This document shows positions 1 to 8,127 of a DNA stretch of 64,000 nt, in pieces (position 1 is the first letter of the stretch; each line of letters opens with the position of its first letter). Position numbers and translations under genes: made by a program. Source of the DNA: an uncultured Muribaculaceae bacterium (GTDB taxonomy: Bacteria; Bacteroidota; Bacteroidia; Bacteroidales; Muribaculaceae); assembly GCA_910586895.1 (NCBI GenBank), contig CAJUIW010000001.1, forward strand, positions 62,001-126,000, written 5' to 3'. The notes below the pieces were generated by a model. It saw only the letters and a list, made by a program, of their open reading frames with translations, was not told the origin of the DNA and ran no database searches.

Positions 1-441
1 CTCCCTATCAATTTTCAAGATCCTGCGGAGCATCTCCTGCACCTGTTCCTTTGATGAGGCACCATTGCCGGTTATGGCCATTTTTATCTTTCTGGGCTCA
101 TACTCCGTGATAGGGACATCGCGGGCAAGAGCGGCAGCCATAGCCACTCCCTGTGCGCGTCCGAGCTTGAGCATTGACTGCACATTTTTACCGAAGAATG
201 GAGCCTCAATGGCCATTTCATCCGGAAGATACTGCTCAACCAAAGAGAGGACACGGTCATAGATACGCCGCAGACGCAGATAATGGCTTTCGAATTTACT
301 CAACTGTATGACACCCATAGCCACCATATATGGATTACGTGACTTCACACCAAGTATCCCATATCCCATCACATTAGTCCCGGGGTCGATACCGATTATC
401 ACCTTATCCCATTCGGCCATGGCATGTTCGGTACAGTTCAT
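1..441 (-). CDS. ruvC: Holliday junction endonuclease RuvC (partial, 3' end outside window)
   Basis: RuvC cuts Holliday junctions with RuvAB during recombinational repair. The 147 visible codons hold the RNase H-like core: GIDPG with catalytic Asp19, and the second acidic residue at Glu79 in AIEAPFFGKN. The C-terminal acidic pair lies beyond base 1, so the gene is incomplete here (family about 160-190 residues). The ATG at 441-439 overlaps the stop of the upstream DUF4286 gene as ATGA, the coupling used repeatedly in this window. An ATG at 420 would shorten the N-terminus by seven residues and fits family length equally well. Last visible gene of the minus-strand operon that begins with the glycosyltransferase. 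Confidence 0.93.
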   Translation of the reverse strand, partial: MNCTEHAMAEWDKVIIGIDPGTNVMGYGILGVKSRNPYMVAMGVIQLSKFESHYLRLRRIYDRVLSLVEQYLPDEMAIEAPFFGKNVQSMLKLGRAQGVAMAAALARDVPITEYEPRKIKMAITGNGASSKEQVQEMLRRILKIDRE

Positions 442-749
442 TCGATCACCTCCATTTCAGTTATGAAAAAAAGCACATTCTCCCCGAAATGATCTGTCAT
501 CTCCTGAATAAGTGCAGCCCCACCGGTTTCATACCATAGGCGGGCCGATTCAAGACTGTCAGTCTGCATTTGCAGAGCATACGACTTGCCATCGGCTCCT
601 GTTTCTGACATTATCCGATTGAAAAGCGGCGAGTGCCAAACATCCGAACCGTTGACCTCCGGTATGTACCGCGATTTCATCCAGTCAAGGAATTCAGCCT
701 CCGCTTCAGGCGCTGCAAGAAATGTTGTATTTACGAGATATGATGCCAT
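438..749 (-). CDS. DUF4286 family protein
   Basis: A 103-residue soluble protein with no signal peptide. Its sequence (start MASYLVNTTF, a central DWMKSRYIPE helix, end NVLFFITEMEVIE) matches my recollection of the DUF4286 family, small ferredoxin-like alpha/beta proteins of Bacteroidetes with no assigned role. It overlaps ruvC by four bases and sits 7 bases after the GYF/CD225 gene, so it is probably translated with ruvC. The ruvC link appears conserved in the phylum as far as I recall, but that gives no function. Confidence 0.75.
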   Translation of the reverse strand: MASYLVNTTFLAAPEAEAEFLDWMKSRYIPEVNGSDVWHSPLFNRIMSETGADGKSYALQMQTDSLESARLWYETGGAALIQEMTDHFGENVLFFITEMEVIE

Positions 750-756
750 TCTGAAA

Positions 757-1263
757 TTACATCATGGATGCGCCGACACCAAAGAGGACAACAAACACAA
801 AATACAGCAGACCGATCAGAAGTCCGACAAAAAAGCTGGCCTTAGTCCATTTTCCTGCCTTCTGAGAACTGAGTTTCGCTTTAGCATAATCACCAGCGCT
901 GTATGACGAGCTTACCTGTGAAGCATACACTATACCGACAATACCAAAGGGCAGGCAGCAGAACAGGGTAGCAAGAATTGACTCTACCAACCATGTCTTA
1001 GGCTGAGGTTCAATAGGCTGCATAGGCTGCTGATAGCCGGGGGCAGGACCATTGCAAGGTACATATCCGCCGTTGGGAGCGGCGGCTGCCGGAGTTGCGC
1101 CACCGAAAATCATAGCCTGAAGTTCGGGAATACTACCGGCCGGAGTCCAGTTGGCCATAGTCTCATTATACACAAGAGTGTCAGGAGTGATACCCTGCTG
1201 TGCAAGCTGCTGGGGAGTGAAGGGACCCTGAGGTTCTCCGTCACGAGCTACATAATAGTTCAT
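757..1263 (-). CDS. GYF_2 and CD225/dispanin domain membrane protein (copy 1)
   Basis: 168 residues in three parts. The N-terminus (about 1-50, MNYYVARDGEPQGPF, then NWTPAGSIPEL) is a GYF_2 domain, a presumed peptide-binding module. The middle (about 58-88) is a Pro/Gln/Gly-rich linker. The C-terminus has two hydrophobic segments around a short loop with a Tyr-Ala-Lys-Ala-Lys motif (about 92-120 and 140-165), the CD225/dispanin layout. It is probably an inner-membrane protein with the GYF domain in the cytoplasm. The next gene upstream has the same architecture, so the two are a tandem duplication. Function unknown. Confidence 0.75.
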   Translation of the reverse strand: MNYYVARDGEPQGPFTPQQLAQQGITPDTLVYNETMANWTPAGSIPELQAMIFGGATPAAAAPNGGYVPCNGPAPGYQQPMQPIEPQPKTWLVESILATLFCCLPFGIVGIVYASQVSSSYSAGDYAKAKLSSQKAGKWTKASFFVGLLIGLLYFVFVVLFGVGASMM

Positions 1264-1281
1264 ATCGTATATTCGGTTTAA

Positions 1282-1836
1282 TTAAAATATCGATTCAGTT
1301 AATAGGATATCAGTCATCAAGCCCATAAATGCAAGGAGCAGAATGACTGCAATAATAACAATTATAATTCCGGATATAAGCGACGCCAACATATAGTTAC
1401 GCGCCTTCCGCGAGTACTCTTCGGCAATCGCCACATGTCCTAACCGGAACATTGTACTCACAAAATTTCCGTTCACAATAGCCAGTATTCCAAAAATCAA
1501 TGAAATAGCTAACGGGAATATAAACAGGGCCGGAACTCCGAGAAACATCGTCACCATAATGGACTCTATCATCCATGAATATGGCTCTTTTCCATGCGAC
1601 TTAGTTATCCGGCTATCCATCCGCACAGCCTGGACATTATAAGGATAGTTGTATGGCGTCACTTTTGGTACAGGCGGAATAATATACTGCTGTAGCTCCG
1701 GAAGGTCTGATGCAGGGGTCCATGAGGGCAGGCTGTTGTTCCACACAAGTGTCATAGCCGACAGGTTTATCTCTGAGAAATCTGTCAGTGCATACGGTCC
1801 GGCAGTTTTGTTATCAACTATTATATAATAATCCAT
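1282..1836 (-). CDS. GYF_2 and CD225/dispanin domain membrane protein (copy 2)
   Basis: 184-residue paralogue of the downstream gene. It has an N-terminal GYF_2 domain (MDYYIIVDNKTAGPY, then WTPASDLPELQQYI), a short linker, and two long hydrophobic segments (about 90-125 and 148-178) separated by a loop containing EEYSRKARNYM, like the CD225 loop. The two copies are clearly diverged, which argues against a recent duplication or an assembly artefact. It lies 18 bases downstream of the glycosyltransferase gene and is probably co-transcribed with it. No function can be assigned. Confidence 0.72.
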   Translation of the reverse strand: MDYYIIVDNKTAGPYALTDFSEINLSAMTLVWNNSLPSWTPASDLPELQQYIIPPVPKVTPYNYPYNVQAVRMDSRITKSHGKEPYSWMIESIMVTMFLGVPALFIFPLAISLIFGILAIVNGNFVSTMFRLGHVAIAEEYSRKARNYMLASLISGIIIVIIAVILLLAFMGLMTDILLTESIF

Positions 1837-1854
1837 CTGTTTGACACATTTTAA

Positions 1855-2628
1855 TTACTTGCCGCTTCTCATTTGTCCGGATGACAGGAAGCGTGGAATA
1901 AACTTGAAATGCCTGACTATAGTAGGTATAGTCCCGAAATAATGACACATGATCCGAAAGCGTTCGCGCAACGAAGCATAGCGGTTGGCTGTGGTAGTTC
2001 CTTCCTTCAGATAATCAATCAGAACATCATCAATGAATACATTCTTTCTGGAATGCTGCAGGCACTGCAGGCACCAGTCGTAATCAGCCGAGAATCTGTA
2101 TTTCAAATTATATCGGGGAGCTATCCGGCTCAAAGCTATAAATGCCTGATGGCAGACAAGCATCCCTTCGGCAAACGATTCATACTTGAGATTCTTTGGC
2201 GCAGTAAGATGACGGGGGCCAATATACTCACGGTTACTATCCACCAGATTTGTCTGACCATACACAATACCGGGCATATCATTTTCTGCAATAGCGTCAA
2301 GAATAGTACGCAAAGTAGCAGAGGAATGAAGTGCATCGCCGGCATTAAGAAACATATAGTATTTTCCGGATGCTTTATTCATACCCTTGTTCATGGCATC
2401 ATATATACCTCCGTCAGGTTCGGATATGATAGTACAGCATTGCATTCCGTACGATTCGGCAATCGCCACGGTATCATCTTTTGATGCACCATCCATTATT
2501 ATCACTTCGTAATCTTCTCCCGGCTTACAGCCCTTCTGCGCCGCAATACTGTCAAGCGTAGGCCTTATTGTAGCAGCAGCATTGAATGTTACGGTAATAA
2601 TGGAAATTATGGGCGATTGCTTATTCAT
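1855..2628 (-). CDS. Glycosyltransferase family 2
   Basis: 257-residue GT-A fold transferase. The N-terminus PIISIITVTFNAAATI is the nucleotide-binding start of GT2 enzymes. DGASKDDT and the later EPDGGIYDAMNKG region give the sugar-nucleotide site, and FLNAGD (about 95-100) stands in for the DXD metal site. A downstream RFSADYDW segment matches the acceptor/base region of the WbbD/WcaA-like subgroup. No membrane segments, so it acts at the cytoplasmic face. The sugar and acceptor cannot be read from sequence. It is an isolated transferase, not in a polysaccharide cluster, and heads the operon leading to ruvC. Confidence 0.88.
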   Translation of the reverse strand: MNKQSPIISIITVTFNAAATIRPTLDSIAAQKGCKPGEDYEVIIMDGASKDDTVAIAESYGMQCCTIISEPDGGIYDAMNKGMNKASGKYYMFLNAGDALHSSATLRTILDAIAENDMPGIVYGQTNLVDSNREYIGPRHLTAPKNLKYESFAEGMLVCHQAFIALSRIAPRYNLKYRFSADYDWCLQCLQHSRKNVFIDDVLIDYLKEGTTTANRYASLRERFRIMCHYFGTIPTIVRHFKFIPRFLSSGQMRSGK

Positions 2629-2664
2629 TTTATCAGTCAGGCATCTATGTTATGTGACAGATAA

Positions 2665-2696
2665 CAAAGATAAATGAATAAAATGTCATATGCAAG
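2665..2696 (-). promoter_or_regulatory. Bacteroidetes-type promoter for the glycosyltransferase operon
   Basis: On the minus strand TATCTTTG (2672-2665) matches the -7 consensus TAnnTTTG. CTTG at 2696-2693 lies 20 bases upstream as a weak -33 box. It lies 37 bases upstream of the start codon, inside the downstream part of the tRNA-Glu terminator. Confidence 0.6.
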
Positions 2697-2727
2697 AAAA
2701 AGCCCTCTGAAAAGAATTCAGAGGGCT
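2696..2727 (-). terminator. Intrinsic terminator after tRNA-Glu
   Basis: A perfect 11-bp stem (2701-2711 with 2717-2727) closes a 5-base loop. On the minus strand it is followed by a run of T (bases 2700-2697). It lies 10 bases downstream of the tRNA 3' end. Confidence 0.85.
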
Positions 2728-2736
2728 TAAGGCGAG

Positions 2737-2809
2737 TAGCGAATCCGGGAATCGAACCCGGGTCTCCACCGTGAGAGGGTGGCGTGCTAGGCCACTACAC
2801 TAAATCGCC
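2737..2809 (-). tRNA. tRNA-Glu (anticodon CTC)
   Basis: The minus strand folds as a 73-base cloverleaf: GGCGATT acceptor strand, D arm, anticodon stem CCACC/GGTGG around loop CTCTCAC (anticodon CTC, reads GAG), and T arm with GGTTCGATTCC. No CCA is encoded. The acceptor has one T-T mismatch and a G-T pair. Its own promoter and terminator flank it. Confidence 0.93.
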
Positions 2810-2846
2810 ATTTTGAGCGATAAGCGGCTTTTCGCTTTTCACGATG

Positions 2847-2878
2847 CAAATGTACGCCTTTATTTATTACCATGCAAG
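2847..2878 (-). promoter_or_regulatory. Promoter of tRNA-Glu
   Basis: TACATTTG on the minus strand (2854-2847) matches the -7 box. CTTG at 2878-2875 sits exactly 20 bases upstream. The tRNA begins 38 bases downstream of the -7 box. Confidence 0.65.
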
Positions 2879-2913
2879 AAAAATCAGCATTTTTTGCACG
2901 GCTACGCGGCATT

Positions 2914-3567
2914 TTATTCCAGTGTGATGTTGCCGAAAAATTCAGGACGATGGAAATCAGGCTGTTCAGTTGAGATCGGTGCCCAACTTAAGAAATGGGG
3001 TGTTGTTGTCAGATCAGCGCACTTGTAGAAATTAGCTTTCATATCAATCGGGCTACCTTCATAAGTCACACCTATAAGATCAAGAGGAATAGCAACAATA
3101 AGATTCCATGAGAACATACCTTCAAGCTCCTCAAACGGCTTTGTACCACATGATGCAAGGCGACGCACCCGGCCCAGCTGTTCATCTGAGAGAGGTTCAC
3201 CTGTATGACGGTCCATACGTTTTGCCGCATGAATCGTACCTATGCAATTGAACTCAAAATTGTAATAGGGAGTCTGACCCTTCGGCGAAATGAAGAACTC
3301 CACACATGAATCCTGATGAACCGGGGAGTTGTTTTCGCTATTGACGGCACGCAGATAATTGCAGCGCACAAAAAAATCAATGTATATATGTGTCCCGGAA
3401 TGTGCTACGCTGAAAGCGGTAAGCGGATGATAGGGATATTCCGATTTCCAGTTAAGGCATTCAACTGTGCGGTGAGCGCCGCGGTCATCAAGAACTTTGA
3501 TTGCCTCTTCGAGCGATACATTATCAAGCTCAGGGATGTAGGGGATTGAAAGATGGGGAGTAGTCAT
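2914..3567 (-). CDS. CBM9-like carbohydrate-binding family protein
   Basis: 217 residues resembling the carbohydrate-binding family 9-like (CBM9_2) beta-sandwich of bacterial surface and cytosolic proteins: HSGTHIYIDFFVRC, DSCVEFFISPKG, YYNFEFNCIGTIHAAK and the closing DFHRPEFFGNITLE are its typical landmarks. I see no signal peptide, so it is probably cytoplasmic or uses a non-classical route. Its ATG overlaps the stop codon of the lysE-family gene by four bases, so it is the second gene of that two-gene operon. Ligand unknown. Confidence 0.75.
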   Translation of the reverse strand: MTTPHLSIPYIPELDNVSLEEAIKVLDDRGAHRTVECLNWKSEYPYHPLTAFSVAHSGTHIYIDFFVRCNYLRAVNSENNSPVHQDSCVEFFISPKGQTPYYNFEFNCIGTIHAAKRMDRHTGEPLSDEQLGRVRRLASCGTKPFEELEGMFSWNLIVAIPLDLIGVTYEGSPIDMKANFYKCADLTTTPHFLSWAPISTEQPDFHRPEFFGNITLE

Positions 3568-4208
3568 GATATAAGATGTTTAATTCCTGTTATGAATCCG
3601 ATTAAGGCCATTGTGGTGATAAGAACAGCCATCACTCTGTTTACAAGCCATAGCGATCGCATGTTGAAGTGCGAACGGACCTTGTTGACAAAAAAAGTAA
3701 TGACAAACCACCAACCAATAGCACCAAGAGCAATACTCAGATAACCTATTATATAATGATATATCATATAATGGGCATCCATGAAATTGAAACGGGCAAA
3801 GAGGCTTATAATGAAGAACAGTATAAGCGGATTGGAGAAAGTAAACAGAAATCCTGTTCCAAGATCGCTCCAATATGTATTTGCCGGTTCCACTTCAGCC
3901 TTGTTCAATGCCCGCGAGGGGTTGCTCCGGAAGAGATATACAGCATATACGATCAGCATTGCAGAGCCGGCCACCTGCAGAATATCACGGTTTGATTCTA
4001 TGAAGTCTGTGACAAAGGAAAGCCCGAGACCGGTCAGCAGACAATAAATTATATCAGATATCGCAGCACCTATACCTGTATAGAAAGCCGCCAGTCGTCC
4101 TTTGTTGAGTGTACGCTGAATCACCAACATACCAATAGGCCCCATGGGAGCTGAAATAAATACTCCAATGAGTATGCCGGTCATCAATATGTACAGGACA
4201 CTCTGCAT
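3564..4208 (-). CDS. LysE family amino-acid exporter
   Basis: 214-residue inner-membrane protein with about six hydrophobic segments. The N-terminus carries the RhtB/LysE signature SAPMGPIGMLVIQRTLNKGR (about 20-39), then ISDIIYCLLTGLGLSF and the mid-protein TFSNPLILFFII motif. These proteins export amino acids such as lysine, threonine or homoserine; the substrate here cannot be told. It is the promoter-proximal gene of an operon with the CBM9-like protein, an unusual pair. Confidence 0.85.
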   Translation of the reverse strand: MQSVLYILMTGILIGVFISAPMGPIGMLVIQRTLNKGRLAAFYTGIGAAISDIIYCLLTGLGLSFVTDFIESNRDILQVAGSAMLIVYAVYLFRSNPSRALNKAEVEPANTYWSDLGTGFLFTFSNPLILFFIISLFARFNFMDAHYMIYHYIIGYLSIALGAIGWWFVITFFVNKVRSHFNMRSLWLVNRVMAVLITTMALIGFITGIKHLIS

Positions 4209-4236
4209 CTGCCTTTATATTCAGTGACAATTATTA

Positions 4237-4268
4237 CAAAATTACAAATTTGTAGTTTGCGATGCAAA
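4237..4268 (-). promoter_or_regulatory. Promoter of the lysE-family operon
   Basis: TAATTTTG (4244-4237, minus strand) fits the -7 box, and TTTG at 4268-4265 lies 20 bases upstream, a full consensus match. It overlaps the region just after the rodA stop codon. Confidence 0.72.
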
Positions 4269-4276
4269 TAAAATTA

Positions 4277-5743
4277 TCAGTAGGTAAGGTGCTCTCTGCG
4301 CGAAGCATCTATCCGCAAGCAAATGAAGAGAAGTATAGTGAAGCTCCACAATGACGAGCCGCCATAACTGAAGAATGGGAGGGGAATACCGATAACCGGA
4401 CATAAGCCGATGACCATCCCGACATTAATAGCCAGATGAAACATGAAATATGAAGCCACACAGTATGAGTATACTCTCCCGAAGGTTGATGGCTGACGTT
4501 CGGCGATAAACATTATCCGTAGTATCAGGATAAGGAATACAAGCAGAAGCGCAGTTGAGCCAAGAAACCCTTGCTCCTCGCCAACGGTACAGAATATAAA
4601 GTCAGTGTGCTGCTCCGGCACATACTTCAATTTTGTCTGGGTTCCGTTAAGGAATCCTTTCCCGGCTATTCCACCTGACCCGATGGCTATGCGTGACTGA
4701 TTTACATTATATCCGGCTCCCAGGACATCCTGCTCTATTCCAAGTGTAACAAGGATACGCTGCTGCTGATGCGGCTGCAGAACTTTGCTGAAAGCATAGT
4801 TTACCGAAAACAGGAATACAACTGATACCAATGCCGCTCCAATCGTGATATACAGATTCCGGGCACGGCTATGCATGGCCAGAAATCCGCAATAGACACA
4901 TCCTGCCAAAATGGCGATAATAAAATATGCCATACCGGGAACATTGATGCCGAACGCGGAGAGGGTAAGCACTACTATAAATGATCCGGCATAAGCTAAA
5001 AACAGATTACGCGCTCCCTCCATCTGCCTACAGTATACAGCCATCATACACACCATGATAATCATGATGAGGCCGAAAACGACAGCCTCGCCACATGTTA
5101 TCCCAAGGAATAACGTTCCTGCATATTTCAGGGCTACGACAAAGAATACCACAGCACACAGTGCGGCAAGCAAAATCAACCCGCTCATACCTTCACGATA
5201 CAGCACCATGAACAGCGACAGATATGCGAGAGCCGAACCAGTCTCACGCTGAGCAATGATAAGAAGGACAGGCAGGAAAATAAGCCCCAGGGCATACATA
5301 TAATTCTTGCGGCATGCGTTGAGAGTAAATCCATATCCGCTGAAGAGCTTGGCAAGAGCGAGCGCTGTAGCCGCCTTACCGAATTCCGCCGGTTGAAAAC
5401 GTAGCGGGCCAAACACAAGCCATGAATGCGAACCTTTGATGTCCGGCGCCACAAATATGGTTATCAGCATTATGAATGTGACAATCGCATATATAGGATA
5501 GGCATATATATCAAATATCTTGGCATCAAAAAGCAGTATCACCACCGCAAGTCCAAGGGCCATGCCAATCCAACGGATCTGCTTGCCGGAAAACTCACTG
5601 TTATCCAGCAGACTCGCGTGGTCAAAATCATAACTTGCCGCATAAATGGAGAATACCCCCGCCGTGATAAGCAGAAGGTATAGTGCTACCGTAAACCAGT
5701 CAATGTAGCGGAATACTGATATATTATCGTTTCTTTGGTTCAC
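4277..5743 (-). CDS. rodA: Rod shape-determining protein RodA (SEDS peptidoglycan glycosyltransferase)
   Basis: SEDS-family multi-pass membrane enzyme that polymerises lipid II in the elongasome together with PBP2. About ten hydrophobic segments are visible, with SEDS landmarks FQPAEFGKAATALALAKL, GSGGIAGKGFLNGTQ and EQHTDFIFCTVGEEQGFLGS, and the closing IPLPFFSYGGSSLW. I chose the GTG at 5743-5741, which overlaps mrdA by 20 bases. An ATG at 5785 would give a 62-base overlap and an odd Cys-rich leader (MCCRTCYTH). Last gene of the purH-mreBCD-mrdA-rodA operon. Confidence 0.93.
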   Translation of the reverse strand: MNQRNDNISVFRYIDWFTVALYLLLITAGVFSIYAASYDFDHASLLDNSEFSGKQIRWIGMALGLAVVILLFDAKIFDIYAYPIYAIVTFIMLITIFVAPDIKGSHSWLVFGPLRFQPAEFGKAATALALAKLFSGYGFTLNACRKNYMYALGLIFLPVLLIIAQRETGSALAYLSLFMVLYREGMSGLILLAALCAVVFFVVALKYAGTLFLGITCGEAVVFGLIMIIMVCMMAVYCRQMEGARNLFLAYAGSFIVVLTLSAFGINVPGMAYFIIAILAGCVYCGFLAMHSRARNLYITIGAALVSVVFLFSVNYAFSKVLQPHQQQRILVTLGIEQDVLGAGYNVNQSRIAIGSGGIAGKGFLNGTQTKLKYVPEQHTDFIFCTVGEEQGFLGSTALLLVFLILILRIMFIAERQPSTFGRVYSYCVASYFMFHLAINVGMVIGLCPVIGIPLPFFSYGGSSLWSFTILLFICLRIDASRREHLTY

Positions 5744-7586
5744 TGTTTGGGATAGTAGATGTGTGTAACATGTTCTGCAGCACATGCTGTCGTTCAGGAG
5801 ATATGTGCCCTTTCAGATAACGCTCTATTACCAGACTGCCGATAGGCACACCGAATGCGGCACCATATCCGGCATTTTCAACATATACAGCCACGGCAAT
5901 ACGTGGATTATGGTATGGAGCAAAACCCATGAATGCAGAGTGGTCGGCACCATGGGGATTCTGAGCGGTACCTGTCTTTCCACATACCTCTATATCCGAC
6001 AGATTGGCGCCTTTACAGGTTCCTCCAAGAACAGCCATTCGCATACCCTCGGCCACTGATTCATAGTGTGCGCGGTTTATAGCCGGTTCATGACGTTTTT
6101 TATAATCGTCGGATATCACCGTGTCTTGAATCTCCTTGACAACATGAGGAGTGATATACCAGCCACGGTTGGCAATCGTAGCGCTGAGATTGGCTATCTG
6201 CAGGGGAGTGGCCAATATCTCACCCTGTCCTATTGACACTGATATTATGGAGTTGGCGCTCCAGCGGCCCTCGCCGTACCAACCGTCATAGGACTTTGAG
6301 TTAGGGAGAAAACCTCGGCTTTCACTCGGCAGATCAATCCCTAACTTGTATCCATATCCAAATGACACCAGATAATTCTTCCACACTTCAAAAGCTTTGG
6401 CAACAGATCCGTATTTTGATTTGCGGTCAATCATACTCTTGAAGCCCCAGCAAAAATAGGCGTTACATGATGTCTGAAGCGCCGGTTTAAGAGCAATAGG
6501 GGATGCATGCGGGTGACATCCTACGCGCAATCCGCTGTTTACATATCCCCTCGAACAGGGATAGGAGGTCCCAAGCGTGACGATTCCTTCCTGAAGCAGT
6601 ATCAGACCCTGCGTAGGCTTGAATGTCGATCCCGGAGGGTATGCACCCATCACCGAGCGATCAAGCAGCGGACGACGCCAGTCCTTGGCAAGTGCAGCAT
6701 AATTCTTACCGCGCTGTCGTCCGACAAGAAGCGATGGGTCATACGACGGGCCGGTAACCAACGCCAATACCTCTCCGGTAGTCGGTTCTATAGCCACGAC
6801 AGCGCCTTTCTTATTCATCATCAGCGACTCAGCAAACTGCTGCAGTCCGATATCAATACTTAATTTGAGATTTTTACCCGACACGGCCTTACGGTCAAAC
6901 GCTCCATCCTCGTAGCGTCCCTGAATCTTACCACGTGCGTCACGAATCAGCACTTCCTCACCCTTTATGCCACGAAGAAATTTTTCGTAGCTCTTCTCCA
7001 CGCCAAGGTCGCCAGTCATATCGCCGCGCGAGTAGTAACTGTCACGGTCAATATCGGCTTGCGATACCTCACGGATATTGCCCAATACATTGGCGGCACA
7101 ATGGTAATTGTACTCTCGGAGTATACGCTTCTGGATGAAGAATCCAGGATAGCGGTACATTTTCTCCTGAAGTTTTCCGTAATCCTCGGCCGACAGCTGC
7201 GTCATGAATGTCTGCGGAGAATACGAGGAATAGCCGGGATTAAGCCGTTTATCCTTAAGGTCGCGCATGCGATTCTCAAACTGCTCTCTTGTGATACCGA
7301 GTGTATGACAGAAATCAAGTGTGTCAAACTGCTTCACATCGCGCGGTATAAGCATTATATCGTAGGCCGGGCGGTTGAATACCACCACATTACCATTGCG
7401 GTCATATATGACGCCTCTGGAGGGATAAATGGCCTTCCGCAGAAATGCATTCGAATCAGCTTCATCCTTAAAGCTGTTGTCAAGAACCTGCAGGTTAAGC
7501 AAGCGGATTATATAGATGATAACTATGGCTATGATAAAGCCACCTATCACATATTTGCGCATTTCAAGATTATAATCTTTTCTCAC
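5724..7586 (-). CDS. mrdA: Penicillin-binding protein 2 (elongation transpeptidase)
   Basis: 620-residue class B PBP that cross-links new peptidoglycan during elongation. One N-terminal membrane anchor (about 11-30) is followed by the PBP dimerisation domain (PSRGVIYDRNG at about 55) and the transpeptidase domain. Catalytic motifs are all present: STFK at 320-323 (Ser320 nucleophile), SCN at 373-375, and KTGT at 537-540. Length is normal. The start overlaps mreD by 17 bases and the end overlaps rodA, consistent with coupled synthesis of the PBP2-RodA pair. Confidence 0.96.
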   Translation of the reverse strand: MRKDYNLEMRKYVIGGFIIAIVIIYIIRLLNLQVLDNSFKDEADSNAFLRKAIYPSRGVIYDRNGNVVVFNRPAYDIMLIPRDVKQFDTLDFCHTLGITREQFENRMRDLKDKRLNPGYSSYSPQTFMTQLSAEDYGKLQEKMYRYPGFFIQKRILREYNYHCAANVLGNIREVSQADIDRDSYYSRGDMTGDLGVEKSYEKFLRGIKGEEVLIRDARGKIQGRYEDGAFDRKAVSGKNLKLSIDIGLQQFAESLMMNKKGAVVAIEPTTGEVLALVTGPSYDPSLLVGRQRGKNYAALAKDWRRPLLDRSVMGAYPPGSTFKPTQGLILLQEGIVTLGTSYPCSRGYVNSGLRVGCHPHASPIALKPALQTSCNAYFCWGFKSMIDRKSKYGSVAKAFEVWKNYLVSFGYGYKLGIDLPSESRGFLPNSKSYDGWYGEGRWSANSIISVSIGQGEILATPLQIANLSATIANRGWYITPHVVKEIQDTVISDDYKKRHEPAINRAHYESVAEGMRMAVLGGTCKGANLSDIEVCGKTGTAQNPHGADHSAFMGFAPYHNPRIAVAVYVENAGYGAAFGVPIGSLVIERYLKGHISPERQHVLQNMLHTSTIPNSEPKKR

Positions 7587-8091
7587 GACGGCGCAATGTT
7601 AGGCTGTCGATGCCTATCAGCAAAAGTGTAGTAAGTATAGTGCTTGATATGATGCGTAACAGCAATGTTAGGAAATTAAACAGGGAAAAAGCCTCGATAA
7701 TGAAAATCAGGCCACAGTATATCAGCGACATGCTGAGCGCATACTTCATATATATTATGAAACCGAGCGATGATATTGACGGCAATGTATCGGTCAGTTC
7801 ATCCTCACGCGGGAAGTATAGCCTCAATACAGGCTTGCGGAACATAACCAATATAGTACATGCCAGAGCGTTCATTCCCTGTGTATCGGAAAAAATATCA
7901 ATCAGAAGCCCCATGAAGAAGCCTACAGTCAGAACCCAATTCTGATTCATGGTGACCGGCAGGCGAAGCAGTACATATATGAATGCAAATGGCACCGCCA
8001 CACCAAAAAGACACACATGATTCAGCACAATAACCTGAGCCAATAGCAATATCAGCGTTATTCCAAGTAGTTGTGTTGCTGTCTTGTTCAT
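7570..8091 (-). CDS. mreD: Rod shape-determining protein MreD
   Basis: 173-residue hydrophobic protein with five or so membrane segments and the conserved FFMGLLIDIFSDTQGMNAL motif (about 57-75) typical of MreD. It is part of the elongasome in the inner membrane and links MreC to MreB and the synthases. It lies between mreC (36-base gap) and mrdA (17-base overlap), the canonical order. Confidence 0.92.
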   Translation of the reverse strand: MNKTATQLLGITLILLLAQVIVLNHVCLFGVAVPFAFIYVLLRLPVTMNQNWVLTVGFFMGLLIDIFSDTQGMNALACTILVMFRKPVLRLYFPREDELTDTLPSISSLGFIIYMKYALSMSLIYCGLIFIIEAFSLFNFLTLLLRIISSTILTTLLLIGIDSLTLRRREKRL

Positions 8092-8127
8092 TTTAATTTG
8101 CCTAATGAAGCTTTAGCTATCAAATGG

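Noticed and set aside
5744..5785. Upstream ATG for rodA
   Set aside because: It would overlap mrdA by 62 bases and add a Cys-rich leader unlike RodA; the GTG at 5743 is more plausible.
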